Source: Tsukamurella sp. PLM1
GTDB taxonomy: Bacteria > Actinomycetota > Actinomycetes > Mycobacteriales > Mycobacteriaceae
Assembly: GCF_023168325.1 (NCBI RefSeq)
Contig: NZ_AP025688.1
Coordinates: forward strand, 1,674,001-1,738,000
Length of the DNA: 64,000 bases
Reading direction: 5' to 3'
Made by a program: the position numbers and the translations under genes. Every line of letters begins with the position of its first letter. Positions within the stretch are counted from its first letter, which is position 1. Under the pieces are notes generated by a model. The model saw nothing but the letters and a program-made list of their open reading frames with translations. It was not told the DNA's origin and searched no databases. Shown here one piece after another: positions 48,403 through 57,257 of the stretch.

Positions 48403-49308
48403 ATGGCCACGGAGAGAAGCTTCCTCGAACCCGACGGTGCCGGCCTGATCATCGTGGACAAGCCCGCGGGCCTGACCAGCCACGACGTCGTCGCGCGCTG
48501 CCGGCGCGCGATGAGCACCCGCAAGGTCGGCCACGCCGGCACGCTCGACCCGATGGCGACCGGCGTGCTGGTGATCGGCATCGAGCGCGCCACCAAGCTG
48601 CTGGGACACCTGGCGCTGACCACCAAGGCGTACACGGCCACCGTCCGGCTGGGGGCGTCCACCTCCACCGACGACGCCGAGGGCGAGACCACCGGCGGCG
48701 CATCGGCTTCCGGTCTCGACGAGGACGCGGTCCGGGCCGCGATGGCGCCGTTGACCGGCGACATCGAGCAGGTGCCGAGCTCGGTCAGCGCCATCAAGGT
48801 CGACGGTAAGCGCGCCCACCAGCTCGTCCGCGAGGGCGCGGACGTCCAGCTCAAGGCCCGCCCGGTCACCGTCGACGAGTTCGCCGCGCACGTGTTCCGG
48901 CGGGAGGGCGAGTACCTCGACCTGGACGTCACCGTCGAGTGCTCGTCCGGCACGTACGTCCGTGCTCTGGCCCGCGACCTGGGGGAGTCCCTCGGCGTGG
49001 GCGGGCACCTGACGGCGCTGCGCCGCACCCGCGTCGGCCCGTACGGGCTCGACCACGCGATCACGCTGGACGAGCTGTTCGAGACCCCGCGCCTGTCGTA
49101 CGGCATCGATGCGGCGATCGCCGCCGGCTTCCCCGCCCGCGAGATCACCGAGGAGCAGGCGGTCGCGCTGTCGCTCGGTAAGTGGCTCGACCCGGTGGGG
49201 CTGTCGGGCGTCTACGCGGCCGTCACCCCCGACGGCCGCGCGTTCGCGCTCCTCCAGGAGTCCGGTAGACGCGCGAGCTCGGTCTTCGTTGTCAGGCCCG
49301 CGGCGTAG
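48403..49308 (+). CDS. truB: tRNA pseudouridine-55 synthase
   Basis: 301 residues; modifies U55 in the T-loop. LIIVDKPAGLTSHDVVARCRR, GHAGTLDPMATGVLVIG (catalytic Asp), AYTATVRLG and CSSGTYVRALARDLG are diagnostic. A PUA-like C-terminus ends at 49308. The last 97 bases overlap the opposite-strand citrate synthase frame. A complete TruB tail shows that truB, not the citrate synthase, owns that DNA. Confidence 0.95.
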   Translation: MATERSFLEPDGAGLIIVDKPAGLTSHDVVARCRRAMSTRKVGHAGTLDPMATGVLVIGIERATKLLGHLALTTKAYTATVRLGASTSTDDAEGETTGGASASGLDEDAVRAAMAPLTGDIEQVPSSVSAIKVDGKRAHQLVREGADVQLKARPVTVDEFAAHVFRREGEYLDLDVTVECSSGTYVRALARDLGESLGVGGHLTALRRTRVGPYGLDHAITLDELFETPRLSYGIDAAIAAGFPAREITEEQAVALSLGKWLDPVGLSGVYAAVTPDGRAFALLQESGRRASSVFVVRPAA

Positions 49309-50252
49309 TACTCGACGTTCGCGTACAGCCTGCGCCCGGGCTTGAGTTCGTTGATGGCTGTTTCGATCTCGTCCTCCACGGCCATCGCCCGGTGGACGAG
49401 GGGAGTGTCGAACCCGCGCACCACGCCCTTGAGCAACTCGGACCGCGGGTCGTGAGTGCGGTACACCGCGTGCCCGAAGCCCATGATCACCTCGCCGCGG
49501 GAGATCCGCTCCCGCACCCACTCCCGGGTGTTCGCCGGATCCCCGATCTCGTCGAGCGCGGCGAGCGCCCGGCTCGGCGCGCCGCCGTGCAGCGGACCGA
49601 GGAACGCGCCCAGCGCGCCGAGCAGGCACGACGCCATGTCCGAGCCGGTCGACGCGACCACGCGCCCGGCGAACGTGGAGGCGTTGAAACCGTGGTCGAT
49701 CGTGGCCACCAGGTAGGTCTGCAGCGCAGTGGCGTGCTCCGGGGCGGCGGATCCCGTCGCCATCCGCAGGTAGTCGGCGGCGTGCGCGGCTGACGGGTCG
49801 GGCTCGAGGACGTCCATTCCCCGGGCCAGACGGTGCGCCGCCGCCAGCACGGTGGGCACACTCGCCGCGTACCGCAGGGCGGCCTCGGTCCGCTCGTCCT
49901 CGGGCAGGTCCATCAGCGGCCGGTCGCCGGAGCCCGTGGCGGCCAACGCGGTACGCAGGGCGTGCATCGGGTCGGTGTCCGGGCGGACCGTCGCGCGGAG
50001 CAGGTCGACGACGGAGCCAGGCACCTCGCGCAGGGCGCCGACCCGCCGGGCGAACGCGGCACCGTCGGATCCGGGGAGTGAGCCGAACAGCATGAGGTGC
50101 CACGCATCCTCGAACGCGACGTCCGCCGCGAGGCGGGCCGCGTCGTGTCCGCGGTAGTGGAAGAAGCCCTCCTCGCCCCGGACGTCGCCGAGCTCGGTAT
50201 CGGTGACGATGACGTTCTTGAGCCCCGCCGGGGCGATCAACGGTGTGGTCAT
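49212..50252 (-). CDS. Citrate synthase family protein, C-terminus truncated
   Basis: 346 residues from ATG 50250-50252 (MTTPLIAPAGLKNVIV). RGHDAARLA, NASTFAGRVVASTGSD, GPLHGGAPSRAL and GFGHAVYRTHDPR supply both catalytic histidines; ANVEYYA matches the third catalytic position as Glu. The protein should continue with about 50 residues ending in a substrate-binding Arg and a GW.AH-type helix. Instead it runs antisense into truB and stops. The active site is therefore probably incomplete. It diverges from an HTH-citrate synthase gene across a shared operator region. Confidence 0.8.
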   Translation of the reverse strand: MTTPLIAPAGLKNVIVTDTELGDVRGEEGFFHYRGHDAARLAADVAFEDAWHLMLFGSLPGSDGAAFARRVGALREVPGSVVDLLRATVRPDTDPMHALRTALAATGSGDRPLMDLPEDERTEAALRYAASVPTVLAAAHRLARGMDVLEPDPSAAHAADYLRMATGSAAPEHATALQTYLVATIDHGFNASTFAGRVVASTGSDMASCLLGALGAFLGPLHGGAPSRALAALDEIGDPANTREWVRERISRGEVIMGFGHAVYRTHDPRSELLKGVVRGFDTPLVHRAMAVEDEIETAINELKPGRRLYANVEYYAAGLTTKTELARLPDSWRSANARPSGVTAA

Positions 50253-50270
50253 GGCCCGAGTGTGCGCGAT

Positions 50271-50304
50271 GTTGATCAACCCTTGCAATGTTGATTAAAT
50301 CAAC
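50271..50304. promoter_or_regulatory. GTTGAT palindromes between divergent citrate synthase genes
   Basis: GTTGATCAAC (50271-50280) and GTTGAT-TAA-ATCAAC (50290-50304), both perfect palindromes with half-sites 19 bases apart, fill the 54-base gap between the two starts. They are the obvious operator for the HTH domain of the adjacent citrate synthase-like protein. Confidence 0.6.
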
Positions 50305-50306
50305 GG

Positions 50307-51380
50307 GTGGACAGGTGGATCACCACGTCGGAGGCGGCGCAGCGGCTCGGCGTCAAGCGCGGCACGCTGTACTCCTACGTCAGCCGCGGCGTGCTGGTCT
50401 CGCGGCGCATGCCCGGGCAGGCGGAGTCGCTCTTCGACCGCACGCAGGTCGATTCGTTGGCCGCGGCCAAACACGACGGGCGTCGCGAGGCCGATCGGCT
50501 GCTGCGCTTCCGTGCCGTCACCACGCGCGTCTCCGTGCTGCGCGGCGACTCGCTCCACCTGCGCGGCCGGCCCATCGCCGAGGTGTGCGCGGAGCTGGAT
50601 TTCGCCGGGGCGGCGCGCTTCGTCCTCGAGGCCGACGGTGCCGTGCCCCCGCCGGCGATCGACCTCGCGGCGGCGCGGACGGTGGCGTTGGAGCGTCGCA
50701 TTCCGCTCGCCGTGGCGCTGCTGGCGGCGCAGGATCCGTTGCGCGCCGACCGGTCGGCGACCGCCGAGCGCGCGCTGGGGCTGCTGCCCGTGCTGGCCTC
50801 GCTGGTGCCGGAGGTGCGGCTCGACCATCCGTGGGTGCAGGCCCAGGCCACCTGCCTGATCGACAACGGGCTCGCGGCTTCGACCACGGCGGCACGGGTG
50901 GCGGCGTCGGCCCGCGCCGGGCTCTACGACTGCCTGGCCGCGGGCTACGGCGCCATGTCCGGGCCGCTGCACGGCGGCGCGCCCGCGCTCGCTCACGAGT
51001 TGCTGGGTCGGGTGCTCGACGGCGCGGATCTCGACAGGGCGATCGCCGACGCGACGTGGGGCGGGCACCTCGCCGGGTTCGGGCACATCGTGTACACCGG
51101 AGAGGATCCGCGGGCCACCGTGATCCTGGGCCTGATCGCGCAGCAGATGCCGGATGCACCTGCGCTGCAGGCGGTGTCCGCGCTCGCGGCCCGCGCGGGC
51201 CGCGCCGTCAACATCGACCTCGCGGGCGCGGCCGTCGCTCACACGCTGGGCCTTCCGGCCCGGGCGACGGAGGTGCTGTTCCAGTACGGGCGCACCGTAG
51301 GGATGGCCGCGCACGTCGCAGAGGAGTACGAGGAGGCGCCGCTGCGCTGGCGCGGGGCGAACAGCGGCGGGGTTCGGTGA
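50307..51380 (+). CDS. Citrate synthase family protein with N-terminal helix-turn-helix
   Basis: 357 residues from GTG 50307. Residues 1-55 form a MerR/excisionase-like helix-turn-helix (ITTSEAAQRLGVKRGTLYSYVSRGVL). The rest is a citrate synthase fold with SGPLHGGAPALAHELL, LAGFGHIVYTGEDPRA and NIDLAGA (His, His, Asp) and the closing GRTVGMAAHVAEEYEE. The fusion suggests a metabolite-sensing regulator or an autoregulated enzyme. It is divergent from a truncated paralogue. Confidence 0.88.
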   Translation: MDRWITTSEAAQRLGVKRGTLYSYVSRGVLVSRRMPGQAESLFDRTQVDSLAAAKHDGRREADRLLRFRAVTTRVSVLRGDSLHLRGRPIAEVCAELDFAGAARFVLEADGAVPPPAIDLAAARTVALERRIPLAVALLAAQDPLRADRSATAERALGLLPVLASLVPEVRLDHPWVQAQATCLIDNGLAASTTAARVAASARAGLYDCLAAGYGAMSGPLHGGAPALAHELLGRVLDGADLDRAIADATWGGHLAGFGHIVYTGEDPRATVILGLIAQQMPDAPALQAVSALAARAGRAVNIDLAGAAVAHTLGLPARATEVLFQYGRTVGMAAHVAEEYEEAPLRWRGANSGGVR

Positions 51381-51384
51381 GGTC

Positions 51385-52053
51385 ATGACCCTGGTGGAGG
51401 ATGTCCGCACCGGGTTGCGGGCCGCCGCCGACCCCGAGCGGGCGCCGAAGATGCAGGCGTACATGAAGTCCGCGATGCCCTTCCTCGGTGTGCCCTCGCC
51501 GCAGGTGCGCGCGATCACCGCCGATGCGCGTCGCGAGAACCCGCCTGCGGACCTCGACGAACTGCGCGACGTGGTCCTCGCGCTGTGGGACGACGCGGAG
51601 TACCGCGAGGAGCGCTACGCCGCGCAGCACCTGCTCCGGTACCGGCTGGGGCGGGGCGAACCCGCGCTGCTGCCGCTGCACGAGCACATCGCCGTCACGG
51701 GGGCGTGGTGGGACCACGTCGACGAGACCGCTCGGCACATCGCCGCTCTCCTGGACGCGTACCCGGTCGAGACGGCGGCCGCGGTGCGTGGGTGGAGTCG
51801 CGGCGACGACCTGTGGCTGCGCCGGCTCGCGATCCTCTCCCAGCTCGGCCGCAAGGACCGGATCGACACGGCCCTGCTCGAGGATGTGATCGAACCGGCC
51901 CTGTCAGAGCCGGAGTTCTTCCTGCGCAAGGCGATCGGCTGGGCACTGCGCGAGCACGGCAAGACCGACCCGGGCTGGGTGCGCGTCTACGTCGCCGAGC
52001 ACGAGGATCGCCTCAGCGGCCTGTCCCGCCGCGAGGCGCTCAAGAACCTGTGA
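51385..52053 (+). CDS. AlkD-like DNA alkylation repair protein
   Basis: 222 residues, HEAT-like repeats. PKMQAYMKSAMPFLGVPSPQVR, YREERYAAQHLLRY, WWDHVDETA, LWLRRLAILSQL and FFLRKAIGWALREHGKTDPGWV are typical AlkD blocks, with the Trp and Asp residues of the lesion-binding cleft present. Excises alkylated bases such as 3-methyladenine. ATG 51385 is 4 bases after the HTH-citrate synthase stop. Confidence 0.92.
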   Translation: MTLVEDVRTGLRAAADPERAPKMQAYMKSAMPFLGVPSPQVRAITADARRENPPADLDELRDVVLALWDDAEYREERYAAQHLLRYRLGRGEPALLPLHEHIAVTGAWWDHVDETARHIAALLDAYPVETAAAVRGWSRGDDLWLRRLAILSQLGRKDRIDTALLEDVIEPALSEPEFFLRKAIGWALREHGKTDPGWVRVYVAEHEDRLSGLSRREALKNL

Positions 52054-52101
52054 GGCTCCCCGCCTGACGTACGCGTCCGGTCGTGCGGGATGGCCGTAGA
52101 C

Positions 52102-52125
52102 TATTGATTGAGCAGTCAGTCAATA
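52102..52125 (+). promoter_or_regulatory. TetR-type operator candidate
   Basis: TATTGATTGA (52102-52111) and TCAGTCAATA (52116-52125) are inverted repeats matching at 9 of 10 positions around GCAG. The site lies 14-37 bases before the start of a membrane protein gene, in an unusually AT-rich stretch. No TetR gene is adjacent. Confidence 0.55.
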
Positions 52126-52138
52126 ATATGGTGGGGGC

Positions 52139-53137
52139 ATGCCCGGCAGTCGGATACAGATCGCCGCGCTCCTCGTGCTGTGTGCGGTGGGTGCGGAACT
52201 CCTTGCGGCGTACGGGGACACCACCGGGGATGTGGGCGGCATCGCCTTCTCGGTCGTGTTCTTCGCCGGCCTCTACGGCGCACCGGCGTTGCTCGCGCGC
52301 GAAGTCGCCCGCCGCCGCGGGTGGGGGTGGGGTCCCCTGCTCTGGCTCTGTCTCGGGCTCGGCGTCACGCAGGCCTGCCTCATCGACCAGTCGCTCTTCG
52401 CCGAGGACTACATGGGCTACGAGGGCTGGGAGGCGATGCGCGAGGCGACGTACCTCCCGGCGCTGGGGTTCAGCGCGGGGAACGTGCTCACCTTCATCGG
52501 CGGCCATGTGATCTTCAGCTTCGGCGCACCCGTCGCGCTCGCCGAGCAATGGCGTCCCCGGACTGCGGACAGTCCGTGGCTCGGACGGACCGGCGTCGTG
52601 CTCTCCCCGATCGCCTACCTCCTGACGGCCGGCATGATCGTCGCGGACCCAGAGTCGCGCACCGCGTCCCCGGCGCAGCTCGCGGGGGCGGTCGCGGTGG
52701 TGCTCGCCTGCGTCGCCGCCGCGGTGGTCACCGGGAGCCGATCGTCCGCGGTGTCCGCTCGGCCGCCCACGCGGGTGTGGGTGGTCTTCCTGGCCGCACT
52801 TCCGCTCGCAGCGGCCGGCGAATACCTCGGTGGCGAGGGATGGGCCCGGCTCGCCATGGGGGCGCTCGCGATGGCCGGCATCGCCCTGCTCCTGCGGACA
52901 GCGGGCCGCGGACGGTGGCGTTCCGTGCACGTGGCCGCGGTCGGGTTCGCCTACCTGCTGGTCCGGGGCGTGCTCGCGTTCACCTACTACCCGTTGCTGG
53001 GGCACGTCGACGCGGCGCCGAAGTACGCCCACAACACGGTGATGCTGCTGGTGGTTCTCGCCGCCGGATGGTTCGCGTACCGCGCGCGATCCGGCCGAAC
53101 GTCCGCGCGCGGCGCCGCCGCGGAGGTCAGCTCCTGA
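52139..53137 (+). CDS. Multi-pass membrane protein of unknown function
   Basis: 332 residues with about nine hydrophobic segments, e.g. IQIAALLVLCAVGAELLAAY, AFSVVFFAGLYGAPALLA, LLWLCLGLGVTQACLI and TVMLLVVLAAGWFAY. LIDQSLFAEDYMGYEGWEAMRE in a loop resembles nothing I can name. ATG 52139 follows GGTGGGGG. Overlaps the convergent sirR gene by 11 bases. Possibly regulated through the palindrome at 52102-52125. Confidence 0.7.
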   Translation: MPGSRIQIAALLVLCAVGAELLAAYGDTTGDVGGIAFSVVFFAGLYGAPALLAREVARRRGWGWGPLLWLCLGLGVTQACLIDQSLFAEDYMGYEGWEAMREATYLPALGFSAGNVLTFIGGHVIFSFGAPVALAEQWRPRTADSPWLGRTGVVLSPIAYLLTAGMIVADPESRTASPAQLAGAVAVVLACVAAAVVTGSRSSAVSARPPTRVWVVFLAALPLAAAGEYLGGEGWARLAMGALAMAGIALLLRTAGRGRWRSVHVAAVGFAYLLVRGVLAFTYYPLLGHVDAAPKYAHNTVMLLVVLAAGWFAYRARSGRTSARGAAAEVSS

Positions 53138-53825
53138 CCCAGATCGCCTGCGCGGCCACGTCGCCCAGGTCGAGCGGGGCACCGTCGTTGACCTTGATCG
53201 CGACCGTGCCGAGAAACTTGCGCAGCTCCACGACCTCGATCCGCGCGTCGGGCGCGATGCCGACCTCCTGGAAGTAGCGCAGCATCTCGGGATCGGAATC
53301 GGAGATCCGGGCGACCGTGCACGTCTGTCCGGCCTCGAGCTCCGACAGCAGGCATGCGTCGGGGGTGGGGACGGTGCCGTCGGGCTGGGGGATCGGGTCG
53401 CCGTGCGGGTCGCGGTCGGGGTAGCCGAGGCGCTCGTCGAGGCGGGCGAGGAAACGCTCGGAGACGGCGTGCTCGAGGATCTCGGCCTCGTCGTGCACCT
53501 CGTCCCAGCCGTAGCCTAGCTCGGAGACGAGGAACGTCTCGAGGAGCCGATGCCGGCGCACCATCGCCGTGGCGGCGGCACGACCGTCGTCGGTGAGCGT
53601 GACCGCGCCGTACTTCTCGTGGTCGACCAGGCCCTGGTCGGCGAGCTTGCGGATGGCCTCGGAGGCGGTGGACGCGGAGACACCGAGCGCGTCGGCGAGC
53701 GACTTGGTCGTGACCTTCACATCGGACCACTCCTGGGCGGTCCAGATCTGCTTGAGGTAGTCCTGCGTGACCGCGGACAGCTCGCCGACGGGGCGCGGCG
53801 AATCGGGCAGGGGAGGCTTGGGCAC
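53127..53825 (-). CDS. sirR: DtxR/MntR-family metalloregulator
   Basis: 232 residues from GTG 53823-53825. The winged helix (YLKQIWTAQEWSDVKVTTKSLADALGV, STASEAIRKLADQGLV) and the metal-binding dimer domain (RHRLLETFLVSELGYGWDEVHDEAEILEH) are followed by an SH3-like FeoA domain (GIAPDARIEVVELR). Ligands resemble the Mn-sensing MntR/SirR class rather than IdeR. Position next to ribF matches Rv2788. It diverges from ribF by 34 bases. Confidence 0.92.
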   Translation of the reverse strand: MPKPPLPDSPRPVGELSAVTQDYLKQIWTAQEWSDVKVTTKSLADALGVSASTASEAIRKLADQGLVDHEKYGAVTLTDDGRAAATAMVRRHRLLETFLVSELGYGWDEVHDEAEILEHAVSERFLARLDERLGYPDRDPHGDPIPQPDGTVPTPDACLLSELEAGQTCTVARISDSDPEMLRYFQEVGIAPDARIEVVELRKFLGTVAIKVNDGAPLDLGDVAAQAIWVRS

Positions 53826-53859
53826 GCACCCACCATAGGCCGTCCGATAGGGTGAGTGC

Positions 53860-54822
53860 GTGCTTCGCTGGCGAGGGCTCGATGACGTTCCCGCGGACTG
53901 GGGACGCTGTGTGGTGACGATCGGCGTGTTCGACGGTGTACACCGGGGACACGCCCAACTGATCGAACGAGCGACGTCGGAGGCCCGCGAACGCGGGTTG
54001 CCCGCCGTGCTCATGACGTTCGATCCCCATCCGGCCGAGGTGGTGCGGCCGGGATCGCATCCACCCCAACTGTCGACGCTCACCCGGCGCGCCGAGCTGG
54101 CCGAGGAACTCGGCATCGATGTGTTCTGCGTGATGCCCTTCACCGCCACCGTGATGGCTCAGCCGGCCGAGGACTTCGTGCATTCCGTGTTGGTCGAGCG
54201 GCTGCACGCCGCCGCGGTCGTGGTGGGGGACAACTTCACCTTCGGGTACCGCGCCCTCGGCAACGTCGAGATGCTTGCCCGCCTGGGGCACAAGTTCGGG
54301 TTCTCGGTGGACGCGGTGCCGCTGCTCACCGAGCACTCGGTCACCTACTCGTCCACCTACATCCGCTCCTGCGTGGACGCCGGCGACGTGAAGGCCGCCG
54401 CCGAGGCGCTGGGCCGCCCGCACCGCGTGGAGGGCGTGGTCGTGCGCGGCGACGGCCGCGGGCGCGAGCTCGGGTTCCCGACGGCCAACGTGGCGCCCCC
54501 GATGTTCGCGGCGATCCCCGCCGACGGCGTGTACGCCGCGTGGTTCACCGTGCTCGGCGCGGGCCCCGTCGTGGGGCAGGTCACGCCCGGCGAGCGCTAT
54601 CCGGCCGCGGTCTCGGTCGGCAGCAATCCCACGTTCTCGGGCAGGACGCGCACCGTCGAGGCCTTCGTGCTCGACACTTCCGCCGATCTCTACGGCCAGC
54701 ACGTCGCCGTCGACTTCGTGGACCGGGTGCGCGGCATGGAGCGGTTCGACTCGATCGACGCGCTGCTCGTCGCGATGGGTGGGGACGTCGACAAGACCCG
54801 CGCGATTCTGGGAATCTCCTGA
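53860..54822 (+). CDS. ribF: Bifunctional riboflavin kinase / FAD synthetase
   Basis: 320 residues from GTG 53860. The N-terminal nucleotidyltransferase has VTIGVFDGVHRGHAQLI, MTFDPHP and VGDNFTFGYRALGN; the C-terminal flavokinase has GRGRELGFPTANV and SVGSNPTFSGRTRTVEAFVLD. Makes FMN and FAD. A candidate rpsO promoter overlaps its last codons. Confidence 0.95.
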   Translation: MLRWRGLDDVPADWGRCVVTIGVFDGVHRGHAQLIERATSEARERGLPAVLMTFDPHPAEVVRPGSHPPQLSTLTRRAELAEELGIDVFCVMPFTATVMAQPAEDFVHSVLVERLHAAAVVVGDNFTFGYRALGNVEMLARLGHKFGFSVDAVPLLTEHSVTYSSTYIRSCVDAGDVKAAAEALGRPHRVEGVVVRGDGRGRELGFPTANVAPPMFAAIPADGVYAAWFTVLGAGPVVGQVTPGERYPAAVSVGSNPTFSGRTRTVEAFVLDTSADLYGQHVAVDFVDRVRGMERFDSIDALLVAMGGDVDKTRAILGIS

Positions 54823-54835
54823 CCCCTGGTAAAGT
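54806..54835 (+). promoter_or_regulatory. Candidate rpsO promoter
   Basis: TTCTGG (54806-54811) and TAAAGT (54830-54835) with an 18-base spacer, about 80 bases before the rpsO ATG and overlapping the ribF stop. The leader is long enough to carry an S15-binding regulatory structure, which I cannot resolve by eye. Confidence 0.4.
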
Positions 54836-54912
54836 GGCGTCTCGTGCCTGCTGCAGTTCGCGGTGGCGGCACGGAATTCACGACGACGCGACACTGGAAC
54901 AAGGAGCCTCGC

Positions 54913-55182
54913 ATGGCGCTGACCACCGAGCAGAAGAAGAGCATCCTGGCCGAGTACGGCCTGCACGAGACCGACACCGGCTCGCCCGAGGCGCAGGTCG
55001 CAATGCTGACCAAGCGCATCACCGACCTCACCGAGCACCTCAAGCAGCACAAGCACGACCACCACAGCCGCCGCGGCCTGCTGCTGCTCGTCGGGCGTCG
55101 TCGCCGCCTGCTGAAGTACGTCGCCTCGGTCGACATCAACCGCTACCGCTCGCTCATCGAGCGCCTCGGCCTCCGTCGCTAA
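54913..55182 (+). CDS. rpsO: 30S ribosomal protein S15
   Basis: 89 residues. Starts [32 protein letters not shown] and contains the 16S rRNA-binding [22 protein letters not shown] and [12 protein letters not shown]. Ribosome site AAGGAG ends 6 bases before ATG 54913. A strong terminator follows. In mycobacteria rpsO is close to pnp; here lysX and two other genes intervene. Confidence 0.97.
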   Translation: MALTTEQKKSILAEYGLHETDTGSPEAQVAMLTKRITDLTEHLKQHKHDHHSRRGLLLLVGRRRRLLKYVASVDINRYRSLIERLGLRR

Positions 55183-55190
55183 GACCTTCC

Positions 55191-55229
55191 GAACCGGCCC
55201 GTCCCTGGTCTCCAGGGGCGGGCCGGTTC
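55191..55229. terminator. Terminator hairpin after rpsO
   Basis: Arms 55191-55208 and 55212-55229 pair at 17 of 18 positions around a 3-base loop, 9 bases past the rpsO stop, followed by CGTCTCT rather than a T run. It can also serve the convergent Ddn-like gene. Confidence 0.8.
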
Positions 55230-55267
55230 CGTCTCTCCGCGGACGGTGTGCCGCCACCGGCGCGCGT

Positions 55268-55639
55268 GGTCAGGCGTAGGTGAGCAGGACCGCCTGATCG
55301 AACGGCAGCCGGGCGAAGGTGCGACTGTGCACGAGGGGCGCCGCCTCGTCGGGGGACGACGCGCGGGTCGACCACCGTTCGGGTCTTCCCGCCGCGCTGC
55401 ACCGAGCCGCCGCCGGCGGCCTGGAGGTTCTTGAGCCAGTCGCGGTCGGGCCCGTACGTCAGCAGGATCGCGACGCCGTCGTCGGTGGCGAAGGCCGTGA
55501 CGGGGGTCCGATAGGCGGCGCCGGATCTGCGTCCCCGGTGCTCGATGATGGCGAAGCTCGGTGCCCACCCGGCCCACAGCCGCTGGACCGGATTGGTGAC
55601 GTGGCGATTGAAGCGTGCGAGGGACTGCGGCAACTGCAT
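55268..55639 (-). CDS. Deazaflavin (F420)-dependent nitroreductase-like protein (one frameshift)
   Basis: About 123 residues from ATG 55637-55639 (MQLPQSLARFNRHVTNPVQR). EHRGRRSGAAYRTPVTAF and GPDRDWLKNLQAAGGGSVQ are Ddn/FDOR family blocks for F420 binding. The frame breaks near 55365; rejoined it reads VDPRVVPDEAAPLVHSRTFA and stops at 55268-55270. Convergent with rpsO. Confidence 0.82.
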
Positions 55640-55763
55640 GTCCTCATCGAACCCGGTGCCGGAGCGAGCCGCAACCTGCGCTGAACACATCTCACTCCTG
55701 CGGGTGAGGACCGCGCCCTCGCTCGGTCGATAGCGTGCCCCCGATGCAGTGAAGGGAGCATGC

Positions 55764-57167
55764 ATGCGAGCACGCTGGGCCGTCGTCGGCCTCATCGGGC
55801 TACTGACCTGGGCGGTGACCGCAGGGCCGGTAGCCGCCGGAACCGGCGTCGCCGTGCGGACCGGGCACCTGCTGACCGACGCGGGCGTGCCGGGATACGC
55901 CGTGCGGATCATCCGTCCGGACCGGATCGAAGAGGAGGCGATCGGCGGCGTCGACGGTGCCGGACGTCCGGTGACGGCGAGCACGCCCTTCGTCTGGGGC
56001 TCGGTCTCGAAGTCGGTCGCGGCCCGCACCGCCCTCGGGTTGGCGGGGCGCGGTGCCCTCGATCTGGACGCCCCGGTGGTCGCTGCGGTACCGGCCGCGC
56101 GTGACCGGCTCGGCGACGAGGTGACGGTGCGCGACCTGATCCGGCACACGAGCGGCCTGCCGCACGACGTGTCGGTGACCGACGTGGCGCGTGCCGGGTC
56201 GGCCTCGTCCACGATCGGGACCATGCCCGTTCCCGCGCGTGCGCCGCGCGGCACATTCCGCTATTCGAGCCTGAACTACGTTCTGCTGCAGGCGGTCATC
56301 GAGGCGTCCACCGGCGCGCCGTATTCCGCAGCGGTCGAATCCGAGGTAGCGGTTCCCGCAGGAGCGGGCATCATCGCCGACGCGGCGACTTCCGCCTCCC
56401 GGGTGCCGCCGGGGCACGTGCCCTTCTTCACCCGCCCCCGCGTCACCGTCCCTGCTTTCGACGGAGCTGGCCTGGCTTACGGTTACCTCGCCGGATCCGT
56501 CGACGCTCTCGCCCGGTACGCGCAGTGGCTGGTCCGGGATGAGGGTGGCCGGGACTTCCCGACGGTGCCGACGGGTCGCGGCGCGGACTACGGACCGGGG
56601 CTCTATCGCGAGACGATCGCCGGCCGCGAGGTGTGGTGGCATTCCGGCGCGGTGCCGGGCTACTTCACGCATCTCGCGGTGTTCCCAGAGTCCGGACGCG
56701 CGCTCGTCCTCGTCGCGAACCGCTACGGCGAACTCGAGTCCGATCGGCTCGCCGCGGTGGCGCGGCACGCGATGCGCGCGGCCGCGGGGGACCGGACGGA
56801 TCCGCCGGACGCCGGGGCGGGACCGTCCGCCGTGCTCGTCGGTACTGCTGCCGCGGCCGGTCTCGGAGCTGTCGCGATCGGATGGGCGACGGTGCGCTTC
56901 GCGCGTCGGCGAAGCGCGGGGACCCGTGCCGCCGGGCGGACGGCGTTCGGCGTGGTGTTGTGTGGGATCGCCGGTGCGACAGCGTGGTTCGGTCCTGCAT
57001 CGATCGGCTACCCGCGGCCAGTGCTCGCCCGTTGGGTACCCGATGTCGCGCTGCTCCTTACCGTTCTCGCCGCCGAAGCCGCAGCCCTCGCTCTGTTGCT
57101 TCTCGCCGGGGGAGTGATTCGGCATCGTGAGGGACGCGCGTCGCGCACGGGGAGCGCCTGCTCGTGA
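55764..57167 (+). CDS. Class C beta-lactamase-like serine hydrolase with C-terminal membrane helices
   Basis: 467 residues from ATG 55764 (GAAGGGA upstream). A signal peptide (WAVVGLIGLLTWAVTAGPVAA) precedes the beta-lactamase fold with WGSVSKSVAARTAL (SxxK), FRYSSLNYVLLQ (YxN) and VWWHSGAVPGY (HSG). Three spans close the protein (about 355-455). Acts outside the cell; could be an esterase or D,D-peptidase. Not an evident resistance enzyme. Confidence 0.85.
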   Translation: MRARWAVVGLIGLLTWAVTAGPVAAGTGVAVRTGHLLTDAGVPGYAVRIIRPDRIEEEAIGGVDGAGRPVTASTPFVWGSVSKSVAARTALGLAGRGALDLDAPVVAAVPAARDRLGDEVTVRDLIRHTSGLPHDVSVTDVARAGSASSTIGTMPVPARAPRGTFRYSSLNYVLLQAVIEASTGAPYSAAVESEVAVPAGAGIIADAATSASRVPPGHVPFFTRPRVTVPAFDGAGLAYGYLAGSVDALARYAQWLVRDEGGRDFPTVPTGRGADYGPGLYRETIAGREVWWHSGAVPGYFTHLAVFPESGRALVLVANRYGELESDRLAAVARHAMRAAAGDRTDPPDAGAGPSAVLVGTAAAAGLGAVAIGWATVRFARRRSAGTRAAGRTAFGVVLCGIAGATAWFGPASIGYPRPVLARWVPDVALLLTVLAAEAAALALLLLAGGVIRHREGRASRTGSACS

Positions 57168-57257
57168 CACAGCGCTGATCGCCCGCGTGGCCGGCGTTCT
57201 CCCACCCGATTCGCGCCACTACCGGGGCCCGCCCGGCTCGCGGCGTGCGCCACGGGA

